Below, in pieces: positions 1-12,300 of a DNA stretch of 64,000 bases. The stretch lies in contig CM019063.1 in the NCBI GenBank assembly GCA_009667805.1, positions 195,280,954-195,344,953 of the forward strand. The letters run 5' to 3'. Source of the DNA: Leptobrachium leishanense. Taxonomy: Eukaryota; Chordata; Amphibia; Anura; Megophryidae. The translations under genes were made by a program, and so were the position numbers. The notes beneath the pieces were generated by a model. That model saw nothing but the letters and a program-made list of their open reading frames with translations, ran no database searches and was not told the DNA's origin. Every line of letters begins with the position of its first letter. Position 1 is the stretch's first letter.

Positions 1-1971
1 CTGACAACGCGGCTCTCTGGATCAAACAAATTCCCAAATTGAGTCAATAAAGCCTATAGGTGGTATTCCTTTTTAAGCATAAACTTCCTACTCGGGTACC
101 AATTAAGTGATCTAGGAAAGACTGGTTACCCTGCCGCCTTACTGCTTTTAAATTCAATGTACCAGACTCACACTATAGCCTTCATTTTCTGTCTTTGAAA
201 ATCCATGTAAAACCTTTATATTTCCCAAGATCCACTGCAATGGCCCTATTATCCAGTTCGATGCATTAACATTTCCGTTTGAAATCCAGTTATACATCGA
301 TCCATTTGCAAGTGCATAATCTTAGAACATCATTTTCTTCCCCTTAAATGTCCCTTGCTTTTAAAGGAATCCCTTGAACTCTACAACTAGAGGGTAAACA
401 TGAGATGCATTCAATTCTTGGAGATCTATGGCTTTTACCAGTAAGTACCATGAAGATATAACAATATAGATAAATCTCTTAAGGTACATATATGCTACCA
501 AAACTACAAAAACCTAAATAGCTGCAAGTCATAATTATAACATGGCTAAGTATCTCAATAACTGGGTCATACAGTTCACATTCCTTCTATATATATAACT
601 TATTGCTGATTATATGGTGAGTTTAGCAACTATACTAAGATATTTGCATCTCATTACATCACTAGGGGATATGATAACCCAGTGGCATCAATGCTAGGAC
701 AAATACATTCATTGGCAATTAATACTGATATTTTTGGTTGCTACTTGGTTATTAATACTGTATTACGAAATGGTGCGTTTTACAGATATTCTCATTACTG
801 TGCAAAATACCATTGTCCTTGTTTGTCGGAGGTAACAACTATTAGCTCCTGCAGGAAACACGAATAAAACTGAACTGGCCAAGACGTCCATGACAAAAGA
901 GGAGTTCCAATTTCTCCCAGGTTTCATTTCATTAATAGCTTTCGACCCTCTAGGCCATGGTTCCAACAGAGGGATGGATGAACAGCTCAGATGATCTCTT
1001 CACTGCTCTTCCAGTTCTTTTAATTGTCCTTTGTATGCTGTATCCTATGGTTCCAGTTGTAGCAGATAATTTCTCCTGCTCTGACTTGTTGTTCCAGTTT
1101 CTTCAGACACATACCCCTTCGGACATTAGAAGATCACCACTACTCCAGCACATTACGGAAACCATTATATTTCTGGGGTATTTGTCTTCTTTATTGAAGT
1201 TTTTGGTGTCATCATTATGTCTTGAGTTTGCTCGTTGTTTTACTTCTTGATTCCAGACATGTTTTGTTTTGTAGCACCTTTCTAAATGGTAGTCACTGAG
1301 GTTATTCCAGCTTGTTTTGTTACGTTTGTAAACATTTTTTTTTATGCGGAATGATTTTGGCACTTTACAAGGTACATATATTCTCCAGATATTTTGGAAA
1401 AATAAAATCACACAGACGTGGAAGGGAAAATGCTTTCAATGGTTAAATCCTGCAATAAAGGATGTTTGAACAACATAAATATCCATAGAATAAATATATA
1501 CTGACGTCCTGCATCTAAAAAGGAGAAAAATTAAGAGTTAACTCACCTTTGACCTTTCTCCTTCCCTAATGGGTGAGATTGATTTAAGGCACACTGGTCC
1601 ACCAGAAAAACTGAAATGATCTAAAAATCAAAAACAGATAACCTCTTATGAACATCAGCATCCGTTATGATCAGCAAGGATCCGTTGAACTTGGTGTGAT
1701 AAATAAATAAAACAATCATAACACTGAACTAATAGTTGTTCCCGTCCACAGGGCAGAGAACCACAATTCCTTATAATTAATTACTTATATTATAAAATGT
1801 AACTTGGCGATGCAGTGTAGAGTGCAGATTTTGTAATTAAGCAGTGTATAGATAGATATTCTGCAGAATAATCATCCAGAGCTTAGACAGAAGTATTGGT
1901 CCTTCTGATCTATGAGAGTAACCCAAATGAATCAATAGAAAAACATTCTGTGGACATAAATATAAAACATA
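1..1971. other. AT-rich sequence, nothing recognised
   Basis: This is single-copy-looking AT-rich DNA downstream of ARHGEF40. Short open frames around 700-1411 show no family resemblance. I see no exon, RNA gene or repeat boundary. Confidence 0.5.
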
Positions 1972-2854
1972 CAGGGTAATTCAAAGAGATTTGAATGGCT
2001 GGAGAAAGGGAACCAAACGATGAAAATCAGCGTTCGGTTACCTTTCTTGGCCGTTCGGCTATCCAGAGAGCAGGCAATTCGCCAAATCCTGGCGAATTGC
2101 CTGCACATACGGTGCCTGTTCGAGGGCAGTGAATCCCCATAAAAAAGCACTGCTTCGGCTATTCAGAGAACACAAACCAGCAGTGAAAGGTTCCCCTAAT
2201 GCCCTGCCATTCGGTGGTTTCATACGGCAGATTTATTCAGGCGAATCCCATAGGCTTCATTGTTAAAAATATTCCGTTTTAATTCAATATCTAATAAACC
2301 ATTCATTATAAAATTCTGCAGTAAAAATTCTCTTTATTTATAGATTTTTTTAGGATATTTTAAGCATTTTTCTGGATTTTTTTTTTAAAGTTTACTTATT
2401 TTTTCTGTAACAGCCTTTTTATTATCATATTATCATTCCCTGGACCTCATATGTAAATTTCAGACATTTTCGCTCAGTAGTTTCTTTGCAAACAGCGTTT
2501 CACTTTTCAAACATTCAAGCAAACTGTTTTGCTAATTTATTCACTTCACTCGTCTGCAGTGTTGGCTTTTTCCAGCGGCTTCGCTGCGTGTGATCGGCTC
2601 CTGCTCAGGTTTTTCCATGGTGTTCGGTGGGTAAATCCAGATGTTTTTGCGGGTTTTCGGCGTGCATTCGCCGGGTTTTGTGGTTAGTTTTCGTCGGGTT
2701 TGCGGCAGCCTTTCCCTGCAATTCGGGGACCCTGTGGTGCTTGCTGAATACACCGTAGGGTCACCGAAATGGGATCGGCAACATGAACCGAATTGAAGAG
2801 AATGAAAAGTCACCGAACGTGCGGTGACTTTTCGATTCTCTTTGAATTCCCCTG
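1972..2854. mobile_element. MITE, CAGGGTAATTC family (family A)
   Basis: Left end is CAGGGTAATTCAAAGAGA and right end, inverted, is TCTTTGAATTCCCCTG. The interior matches the inverted copy at 50042-50971 over most of its length (for example GGCGAATTGCCTGCAC and the AATCCCATAGGCTTCA block). TA precedes the left end. It carries no coding capacity. Confidence 0.75.
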
Positions 2855-3010
2855 ATAGTGTTTATTTTATACTTAAAATCAAATAAAACATACAAAAAAC
2901 ATACAGACAGGTAGAAGTTTGTGCTCTTCAAGGAGCGACCAACGTATACTAGATGTGTGAGAATCAATTACCAGTCAGACAGAGGTAGGTTAACCTATCT
3001 CACTAGACAA

Positions 3011-3143
3011 AAAGGCTCCTTCAGCAAGCTGGGTATAAGTAAACTTAAATACAGTGATTTTCCCAAAGAGAAAATCTCTTTTTCTCTTTGGGAAAATCAC
3101 TGTATTTAAGTTTACTTATACCCAGCTTGCTGAAGGAGCCTTT
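3011..3143. repeat. Perfect 63-bp inverted repeat (hairpin)
   Basis: Bases 3011-3073 and 3081-3143 are exact reverse complements, separated by a 7-base spacer. The arms begin AAAGGCTCCTTCAGC and end AGGAGCCTTT. A transcript would form a 63-bp stem with no bulge. There is no matching copy elsewhere in the window. Confidence 0.95.
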
Positions 3144-3598
3144 TTTTCAAAAATTTGGCTCTGTTCGGTGTGTTTCGGATTCTGAAAATCATCAGAATCA
3201 GTCGATTCGGACTATCGGAAATGTCTGATATATTCGGTCAGTTCCTATATTTGGAACCTTTATGTTTAATACATAAAAAAATTAATTGGGGAGCTAAGGT
3301 TAGCCCAAGGGTTAGCTTAAGGTTGGGGCTAGGAATACAGTTTCTGTCATATAATTATGGTCAGTGCTAGGATAGGGTTAGAGTTTCTGTGTGTCATATG
3401 ATTAGCGCTAGGGTTAGGGTTACCATTTTTTTCTTCTTTTTTTTTTTTACTATTCAGATTTTTTACTATATCTGAATTTTTCCAATTATATTCGCATCTG
3501 GCCAATTATAACCGAAAAAATTTGGATTGATGTGAAATCTTTTAGTTGGAAACTGAGTTCAGACATCGGCAATTTAAAGCGATCCAAACGGACGATAT
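3144..3598. other. Degenerate GGTTAG-rich stretch, no gene
   Basis: Bases 3290-3425 hold scattered GGTTAGGG and TTAGCGCTAGGG motifs with two related half-copies (CAGTTTCTGTCATATAATTA and AGTTTCTGTGTGTCATATGA). This is a decayed short tandem repeat, only loosely telomere-like. Nothing else is visible. Confidence 0.5.
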
Positions 3599-3604
3599 TT
3601 TGGA

Positions 3605-3612
<8 letters not shown>

Positions 3613-3635
<23 letters not shown>

Positions 3636-5621
3636 ATTTTCAAAATTTTTATTTTGCAACAATACAGCAAACAAACAGAACAGATTGCGTTGAAAACAAT
3701 CAGCAGATCAACAAGCCATAGGGTATAAACGGCCAAGGAGCCATGCAGGAACGATATACAATGTTGTAGGGGAACATAATATATATATAATAAAATAAAA
3801 AAAATAAAAATAAAAAAGGGGGGGGAAATAAAAATAATATAATAAAACAACAACCCACACACACCAAAAAGCAACGCAGGGCCCCCAAAAAAAATCAAAA
3901 TTGGAGTGGCAAAGGCCCATAGTGTGACCTTCCTGGCGCACTCCCATGAGTCCAGAGGACAAGGGAGGCCATGGAAGTGTGCAAGTCACCAGGCCAGGGA
4001 ACTCGAGGGCCAGGTATGGTAGTCAGAGCCATGGTGGCCGCCACAATGGCACGCCTCGAGACATACCCAAACTGCCAAAAATAAAGGGGAGGGAAGAGGG
4101 GGGGGGGCTAAAGGCTGAATCCGAGTGTGTGCGAGGGACCATAAACAAAACTTAAAAATAAAAAAATAAAAATAAAAAAAATAAAAAAAAAAAAAAAGGG
4201 GGGAGAAGGGGGAAGTTATCCAAGTAGCCATGTCAAGAAACAAAAATAAGGTTCGCAGAGCAACGGGATGCAAAAAGCAAGGACTAAAACGGTGCCATGA
4301 GTCCAAACAGATGTCCAACAACTCAATCCGGTTCTCTGGTAGACAGGGGAGATCCCACCATCGACTCACGTCCCACATCGCTTGGGGCTCCAGAGGTCAG
4401 GCCCAGAGCCTGAACAAATGCGAGCGCGTCCTCCACAGTGCTGGTTGTAACTGTACGTCCATCAGTATGAGAGATCAGTAAGGTGCCAAGCGCCCCCCAT
4501 CTATAATGCACTCCAAGGGAACGCAGGAGCTCAGTGGCTGGCCGGAACAGACGTCTGGCTGCCAAGACCATGAAAGGAAGGTCCCGGTAGATCACAACAG
4601 AGGTCCCTTCGAAAGAAACTGCGGGAACGTTACGAGTTGCCTCCAGTAGTCGCATTTGTACAAGGACGTCCTTGAGAACCACAATGATGTCACGGGGGAC
4701 ACCCGCTGGGGCCGCCGCTGCCCTCCGTAGCCTTATCGCTGAGAACACCGGATCCTGAACGTCGGGACGAGGCGAGAGAACAGCCAACACAAAGCGGGTA
4801 ACGTATGGTAATAGGGCAGAGTCCAGTACCGACTCCGGTACGCCACGTAGTTTGATGTTCCGTCTTCGATGGCGGGCTTCCAGGGTCACCATTGCCGCTT
4901 GTAAACTTCCCACCTGTGCCTGAAGAGCCCTCAATTGAGAAGAGGTTGCGGCCTGCGTCCCCTCAATCTCCTGCGTGCGTGTGTGGATGTCGGTCATCTG
5001 AGTCTGGGTGGCAATTACAGTGGATTCAAGGGCCTGGATTTCGGTCTGCCATGAGAGCCTGGCGTCAGCCAAAAGGTCCTGGATATCCCGTTTCGTGGCC
5101 GGTAAGTCACCATCGGCCATCGCGTTCGAAAGCCGTGGTATAGCAGGAGATGGGCCAGTTGTCTCAACATCCGGCGGCTCTGACTCACCGGAGTTCAGCA
5201 GTTGCCGCAGCGGTATTCTCCGGACCGAGGCACCACTCAGCGAAAGCCGAATGTCCGGAGTACTGGAGTCCTCCACTGCCCCGCTGGCTTTAGATTTCTT
5301 CCCCATCGGGAATCGGTGCTCCACGAGGCTGGTGTCAGACTTCTCTTTTCCACTAGGCCTCAAAGATGGCGCTCGGATATCGCTGGTCCTGCAATCCCGT
5401 GAATCGCAGGTCCGGAAAGGGGGGCAAAAAGGGGGTTCCGGAACACTTCTCCCTGTGACCCTCCGCAGAGGAGCTGCCAAAATCCCGTCTCAGTGTTCTA
5501 AATCACTATTTCACGTAGGGACTAGAGGGATAACGCAATTAGGCACTGATGTTCTGCAACTCATGCATGAAGCGTGATGCAGTAGGGCAGTGGACCAAAA
5601 ATGAATGTATTCACGCTTTCC
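3613..5621 (-). mobile_element. L1-type retroposon carrying ORF1 only
   Basis: The minus-strand element is flanked by a perfect 14-bp target duplication, TTTGGACCATTTTT, at 3599-3612 and 5622-5635. It has a 5' leader of about 140 bp, one intact ORF1 (4323-5480), a 0.7 kb pyrimidine-rich 3' UTR with G-rich tracts on the plus strand, an AATAAA signal and a long A tail (T run 3608-3635). No ORF2 sequence (endonuclease or reverse transcriptase) is present. It resembles the half-L1 (HAL1) arrangement known in mammals and must have been copied by another L1's machinery. Confidence 0.85.
4323..5480 (-). CDS. L1 ORF1p-like RNA-binding protein
   Basis: It is a 385-codon intact frame. Residues about 132-205 are heptad-like coiled coil. 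Residues 207-217 read RNIKLRGVPES, the start of the L1 ORF1p RRM, and IVVLKD (266-271) fits a later strand. Residues 299-330 (RDLPFMVLAARRLFRPATEL) fit the C-terminal domain. The family forms trimeric RNA-binding particles with L1 RNA. The start may instead be Met59 (MGKKSKAS, base 5306), because a related fragment near 38.9 kb also has a MGKKSSKK motif. The intact frame suggests recent activity or selection. Confidence 0.85.
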   Translation of the reverse strand: MAAPLRRVTGRSVPEPPFCPPFRTCDSRDCRTSDIRAPSLRPSGKEKSDTSLVEHRFPMGKKSKASGAVEDSSTPDIRLSLSGASVRRIPLRQLLNSGESEPPDVETTGPSPAIPRLSNAMADGDLPATKRDIQDLLADARLSWQTEIQALESTVIATQTQMTDIHTRTQEIEGTQAATSSQLRALQAQVGSLQAAMVTLEARHRRRNIKLRGVPESVLDSALLPYVTRFVLAVLSPRPDVQDPVFSAIRLRRAAAAPAGVPRDIIVVLKDVLVQMRLLEATRNVPAVSFEGTSVVIYRDLPFMVLAARRLFRPATELLRSLGVHYRWGALGTLLISHTDGRTVTTSTVEDALAFVQALGLTSGAPSDVGRESMVGSPLSTREPD

Positions 5622-5635
5622 TTTGGACCATTTTT

Positions 5636-6168
5636 GAATAGACCCAAACCGAATCACACATGTCTAAAACATATTACGGATGAGGATTTCTCTTAATATT
5701 ATTATTATTATCATCATTTATATAGCGCCAACAGTTTCCTAGAAGAGAGATCAACCAGTTAGTGACAACTGTCACTTATTCTATAATCTCTCTATCTCCA
5801 GAACCACATTCCTTGCATCATATATACAGAAATGATCTGTTATCTTTCTTTGCTAGGTTGTCTCTATCCTTCCATATACAGCAAATAGGATTGCACACCT
5901 GACACAGAACTTTACATAAGTATTCGCCCCTAAAGATTCCAAGATTTACATGTTGACCTGGAACTGGTTTTAGTAAACTTTAATTGTTAGTAAACTTTCA
6001 TAATTCAGGCTTTTGAATTTGCAAACATTTTTCATTTTACGAAGTTAAATATTAATTTGCTTTAGTTAAACTGAAAGCTAAATATTTAATTTGTTAGGTT
6101 GATTCTATCCCTTTAAGATGAATGACGAGAAAGCAGTTCATGACAGCAGACAGATGAATGTGAAAAGG
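5636..6168. other. 3' flank of ARHGEF40 with L2-type tail
   Basis: Bases 5697-5745 hold an ATT-rich tract next to TTATATAGCGCCAACAG, the minus-strand 3' tail typical of L2 copies in this window. The rest should contain the ARHGEF40 3' UTR. ATTAAA occurs on the minus strand near 5985 and 6078, but no poly(A) site can be assigned. Confidence 0.45.
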
Positions 6169-6359
6169 TCAAGTTTTTGTCTTGCCTGTAAATGTTTCAC
6201 TGCTCTCTTCTTGGATTTTGTCTGAATGAGACACCCCTCCAGGAGACCGCAGCCTCCGAGGACTTAGTCCTGTTGTGAGTGCAAAGCTGAGAGAGGACGG
6301 TGGAGACGGAGAGCTGTGCTCGGAGGAAGAGAGTGCCATGGATGATCGAGTACGAGAAC
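6169..6359 (-). CDS. ARHGEF40: ARHGEF40 exon S (C-terminal exon as read)
   Basis: 191 nt including stop, phase 1 in, acceptor tctgctttttctag. It reads [20 protein letters not shown] and ends TFTGKTKT before TGA. RTRxSxAxSSxEH matches the mammalian tail. The mammalian protein continues about 50 residues further. A GC dinucleotide in GCAAGA context lies 16 bases before the stop and could be a donor to an unseen last exon. No polyadenylation AATAAA was seen in the next 500 bases, only ATTAAA variants. Confidence 0.75.
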
Positions 6360-9300
6360 CTAGAAAAAGCAGACTCTTATTATAGTGTCTTATCATGATA
6401 TGTAAGCGTTCTAGATCAGGTCAGCAAATATACCTCTTGCCGTTAGTAGAGCTCCAACTGTCCTCTCGCTTATTGCACTGAATCCAGCTTTAATGTCAAG
6501 GAAAGAACGATGGCTGGAAGCAATAGAAACTGTGTCTTGGGATCTGTAATCTACGAATTCAAAAAAGCATAGGCAATTCTGTACATTCATGATTACATCT
6601 TTATATATTAGAAACATAGAAAAATGTCGGCAGATAAGAACCTTTCGGCCCATCTAGTCTGCCCAATTACATGGATACTTTACCTGGATTTATCTTTTGT
6701 TTAGGATAGCCTTATGCCTATCCCATGCCTGCTTAAATTCAATCACTGTTTTGGCCTCTACCACTTCAACTGGAAGGCTGTTCCATGTATCCACCACCCT
6801 CTCAGTAAAATAATGCTTCCTGATGTTACTTTTAAACCTTTGCCCCTCTAATCTAAGACTATGTCCTCTTGTTTTGCTATTTTGTTTCCTTTTAAATATA
6901 CTCCCTTCCTCTACCTTGTGGATTCCCTTTATGTATTTAAATGTTTCTATCATATGTCCTCTGTCTCGTCTTTTTTCCAAGCAATACATGTTAAGATCAT
7001 TAAGCCATATATTAGTCACAATGCAAACTTGTAGCTGCTATCATTTTGCTAACATACCTAACTCCTCCAACATTTGTGTGAAAGCTCAACATTTTCTGGT
7101 CAAATCTTTCAAAATTAGTCATCAGAAGAATTTTTATTCCTCTTGTTGGTTCTATTGGGCCTTTTTCCCGTTAAAGAATCATTACTATAGTATATTTCCT
7201 GAATTGTGCTGTATAGTTTTTCTTTAATATATTTTTTCTTTTTTGTTAAAGGATGTAAAAAGCAAATAAATCTATTATAGAAAAATACCCCTTCTTCCTT
7301 TTTGCCTTTAAATAAGTTGAGCAAGTGTTGGTAACAGTATATGCCCAATTATTTTTTTATTTTTTTAAATTTAGCTTTAAGTACTCACCTTTTTTCTCTC
7401 AAATCCAGACGTCCCTGCACCTTTTTTTTTACACAATTTGCATACCTATGCAATGATGATGTGTTTAATCTATAGATTTCTTTTTTAATATCCATACTCC
7501 TTCAGGTCTATTCAAAGAAAGGTGAATCTCAGGAGAATTGGCAGGAGAAGTGAAAATTATAGGTCAAAGTAGCTAAACCAGAAAAATTCTCCCATTTATT
7601 TCACTTTCCAAATCGGCTACGGTATTTGGTCTAGATTGTCGTCTTCTCCTGCCAATTCTCCTGAGTTTCACCTTTCTTTGACTAGACCTGCATGTCTTTC
7701 ATACCTGCAAGAGTGTATTGGATAGATAGATCTCACCTTTGTTTAGTCCTCCTTGGTCCCACAGCAGTTTAGTGATTTCATTAGTCCAGCTCTCTTTAAT
7801 TCCAATATTTTCAGCTTGTAATATTACTGTCTCTCGAGATTTAGGACGTCGAAACCACAGTTCAATTTTTACATCGCCCTCAATGGCGCTCTCTGTGAGA
7901 CCCATGTCAGCAGTCTAAAACAGAATGCAATGTGTTTATCACTCTATATAGGACATCATTAGAAAAAAATGTGGTTAGATTTCTATCTACTTGAAAGATT
8001 TGCTGTTGGAATTAATATTGCTTGAAAGAGTTTTTGGGAACAAGTTTATAAAGTCATTTATAGTGTAATAGAAATTAATGTGCTGTGTATTTCGTTACTA
8101 GGTGCTGTTGATACTATTGGTGCTATAACAATTATGAGCAAAAACCAGTTTATGAGAGCGCTGGGAATGGCCAGTAGCAGCACTAGTAGCCTACGCTACA
8201 GTGAATTTGATATTTAGGTGTCATAAGGTTTTATTCCATATGCAATGAGGCTTATATCACCCCTGAAAGAGCATCCAGAACTGGAATGCTAAGGATGTCT
8301 CCTCTGCATGGCAGATAAACCAACCCCTGTCTATTATTTTTGTCTTGTAATGCCTCAGTCAGGACAGTATCTTGAGCAAGGATACCATATCTGACATTCC
8401 CTGTACACTAAGGGCCCGTTCACACCTGGGCGTTTTACAGCACGTAGGAACGCGCTGTAAACCGTCCTATGCCCAAAGAAGTACAGGAGCTTCTTTGGGG
8501 CGTATTGCAGCGCGGTCGTGGCCATAGACTGCAGCGTGAACGCGCTGCAATGCGCATTCGCGCGTTTTTCACGTTTGCGCGATACGCGTGTCAAAAACGC
8601 GCATATTAAAAATGCTGAGGTGTGAACGGGGCCATAAAGTGAGCAAAAGCAAGGTTTATGAGAGTACTGAGAATGGGCAGTAGCACTAGTTGCCTGCCCA
8701 ATGGTGAAACCCTGCTTTCACAGATCATATAAATTATAAAAATAGTAGGGCCATATTACAAAGTTGGTGCTAACTTAACCAGAGCTGTTGTAAACGTAAA
8801 ACCTCCATAGGCTATAATGGTTCTGGGAAGTTTACAACAGCTCTGGTTAAATTAGCACCAACTATGTAAAATGGCCCGTTGTGTTTGCGTCAATTTTTGT
8901 AATAAAAGATGCCATGGGTCAAGCACTTTTTTCTGTTTTGAGTGCCAACCTTTTTGTAGCTCTTGCCGTTTTTCTTTATTCTGGATGGTGTATAGGACGA
9001 AGCAGGTTTTGCTGTTATTTGATTCGGGAATTCTTCTAAAAAGGGGGTCCTGATTATTTGTAATTTTATTTGAAAGATATGACTAGGTTTTAAACAATCC
9101 CCTCTGGACACACACACTGATTTTGATCCCATGTGATTATCCTTCTTACCTTAAAAGACTGCTTATAGCCATAGGTTTCCAGGCCTCCTTCAGCACTTTT
9201 GAGTTTACTGAAAAGGAGAAGTTTTTGGAACAGGAAAACATGTCGGAGAGATTTCTTCCTTCCTGACAACACAGTAAACACGTCCTTGAGCAGGAGACGA

Positions 9301-12300
9301 CCATGTTCTTTCTCGTCAACCTAGGTAGAACCAATTGAAGTGAAATAAAGGAACATTGTGTCTCCTAATGGTGTTAAATAAAGCTAAGCAGAGAAAGAGC
9401 CGAGATAAAGATCAGTATAGCATAATAGGTCCAGTGTCCTTGATAGGGGTAACCCTAGGAGGACATGGAAAAACGTTCTAGGACACTGGGATCTCTGGAA
9501 ATATGTGAGAAGTTAAAACATAACTTTTACTAAGTATCAAGAATAAAAAAACACACTATGGATGGTAACGCAAACATGACAAACATTATATATATAAAGA
9601 TGCTTTGTGTATATCCAGCCAAGGTGCGTGAATACCTAATCAGCGTTCACACTGAGTGACATGAAAATCGCACGTTTTTCCGCTCGGTTTTCATATTCGC
9701 GATATAGCACGATTTTGCACAACACCACCAGTGCAAATGGCGGAATCGCAAATTGCGAAAAAAGGGTCATGTACCAACGACAAGCAACAGCAACGAGCTA
9801 CAGGTGACATTGAGCGACAAGATGCGAACAGCTCCATTGAAATGCATTGGTGAAGCTACATAAAGTGATATCGCGCAGAAATATGTGCGATATCGCCGCA
9901 AAAAACGTGGGTTAAATTGCTTAGTGTGAACAGGGCCTTATGGGGTAGGTTTGTCTACGTAGATAGACAGTATCTAGGAGGTATAGAAGGAAAAACGGGC
10001 CTTCAAGGGTCCGTGGCTATAGGACAGAGAGAGGAAATAGCTGGCTATCTATCAGATCTATAACATAATTGCTAGCAACAGCATCCTTGGAAGCCCAGAG
10101 TGGTAAATGGTGTAAAGATATCTGGGAGCGCTCCCAAATGTGTAACTCAGGGATGAACTCCAACTGAGCAGGCTGTGTAGGCTGGGATCAGGAAAGGCAA
10201 ATGGAGCGAAGACATTTTAAAAGAATGCACTCATAGCTCTACGCGTTTCACCAAACTGGTGTCATCAGGAGCTTAGACAGAGTGACATGCAGCGCAGAAG
10301 ACAAAGTCTGTAATGACTGCATCAAACCATGAGGATATTTATACAAAAGCCAATTATTGATTAAGCAGGCAGAGGTGGTAGCACATCTGCCTAAACCCTC
10401 CTCTAGGGGGCGAGGAGGAGGTGATTGACACACTCAACTGTGTAAAATACCAAGGACAAGTTATCCAAAGGAGGAGAGTGTGACCCCTCCCATGGCAACA
10501 TGCCTGGCTATGGTATAGGTTTCTCTATGAGAGTAGAGGTGGGTAATGTTTAGTTATGTGGGATAGAACAAGTGGTTGTCCCCAAGTGCGGCTAGTTGTC
10601 TCAGAACCAATTGTAGACATACACCACAAGAAAACATTACAGGTCTTTAGTATTAATAAACACGGTTTTATACATTTTAAATCTGCACTATTGTGTCCTT
10701 TTATATTCTTATCACCATCTATCACTTGCTGAACTGACCAAAACCTCTACAAAAAAGCACGGCCCAAAAGAATGAATCAAAACTGACAAATGTGTGGTCT
10801 CGATGGTCCTGTCCATAGTTTTATAAGCAAAAAAGAATCAAAGGTGTGAGTTACATTCAACTGTTGGAAATGAACAGAAGAATATGTAGGTTAGGTATGA
10901 GGATAGCCAAAGACAAGCCGAATGAAGGCAATCAAAAAAATCAGCTTCGGAGTATTAAACGCCAAGTGTTACTCTCCAAATACCTTATATGTGATGTGCT
11001 ACAAAAAGGACATTGCTCACCTTATAGAATTGATAAAGACAAGAAGTAAACTATTATAAGTTGAAATAATTCACATCAGAAAATAACACACATCGAAAGA
11101 GTTGTGCCTAATTACAGAAACTATATTAATGCTGATAGTGAAAAGCAACTGTATCTCCTAAATAAAAGTACAGAAAATGAGCTTGAAAATCTATTTATAG
11201 GCAAACATTAATGAAGAAACAGCAAACAGCTCTCAACTTTTTTTTGAGAAAGGATTTTACCAGCAAGGATACATTGAGATTTCTCTCATTTTCAAGTATG
11301 TCCTGGGTGGCGAGTATGTACCGTTAGGTGTCTTGCCCAAGGACACTTACCAGAGAGGTGCTCTTGCTTGAACCTGTGTCTCCATGGTTATAGAGCAGTG
11401 ATGTTACCTCTACTCCACCCACCCATCATGAGATTGTACAGCAGGTGAAGGAGCCTACCATGTGTTGTCCTTGTAGAAAGGCAGGACACCTGAAAAGGGA
11501 CTGGTCATGCAGACTAAGGTTATGAAACAAAACAGTAACACCTCTTTTTCCTTAGAGTATTGTCGTTAGGAACCTTTTTCATCATGTTTCCATCCGAGAT
11601 CATAAAGTAGCAACTTTCCTATGTTATACCTCTAAAAACATTTAACCTCTGGGGTCAGATGAGCGTTTTGAGAGCGTAAGGAATGAACGTCCGTGAGAAT
11701 GGTGTGTCGTAGCGTTTCGACAGGGCGGCACCACGGCCGCTGTAATGCACGCAATTTGTGCGCGCACTACAGCATGTGGCCGGACCCATTGAAGCGTCAC
11801 AGCACTGTGACGGACGCCGGAAGGCACATCAGTATGGCACACATCGTCTTACCCCAGCCTTAATCTGTTCTTTCAGAGCTACTTATTTCTTCATTTCAGG
11901 GGCAGCACAGTAAAGCTCTTGACTGCACACAGTGTTATTCTGTGTTTTTATGATGGTTAGGAATTTGTAAATATACTGTGTAACACATGGATAGTGTCAC
12001 TGGACAGATCTGTGTATTTGTTTGAAGCTCAAATATTTGGGCATAATTGGTAAACATACAGAGTTTCAATAACTTAAAGAAATTTAAGCAAAATATGCCA
12101 TATCTTTCCACTGAATATTTTATCTTGGGTACTTTTAAAAAGCTTTGTAGCAGAACAATACTGCAATATTCATAGCAATAAATATAGATGACTTCAGTAG
12201 CAGTGCTGCACACTGTAGACATGTTTTGCCTGTTAAATAGTTTCTTTGTAAGCCTCTCAGGGCCTAATTAAATACCTTTTAAATACTGTATTGGCCTGAT

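Noticed and set aside
1..45. Minus-strand GICLIQRAALS, faintly like the ARHGEF40 C-terminal GLSRQ...RALS motif
   Set aside because: There is no acceptor AG between it and an in-frame stop 12 codons upstream, so it cannot be the missing last exon.
1103..1411. Minus-strand frame containing MVSVMCWSSGDLLMSEG as a mariner-like transposase
   Set aside because: It only loosely resembles a mariner block. No DDE residues or inverted ends were found around it.
3290..3425. Interstitial telomere array
   Set aside because: Only one or two adjacent GGTTAG units are intact, which is not a real telomeric tract.
3542..4378. Phe- and Lys-rich open frames on both strands
   Set aside because: They come from the poly(T)/poly(A) tail and pyrimidine-rich 3' UTR of the L1-type element.
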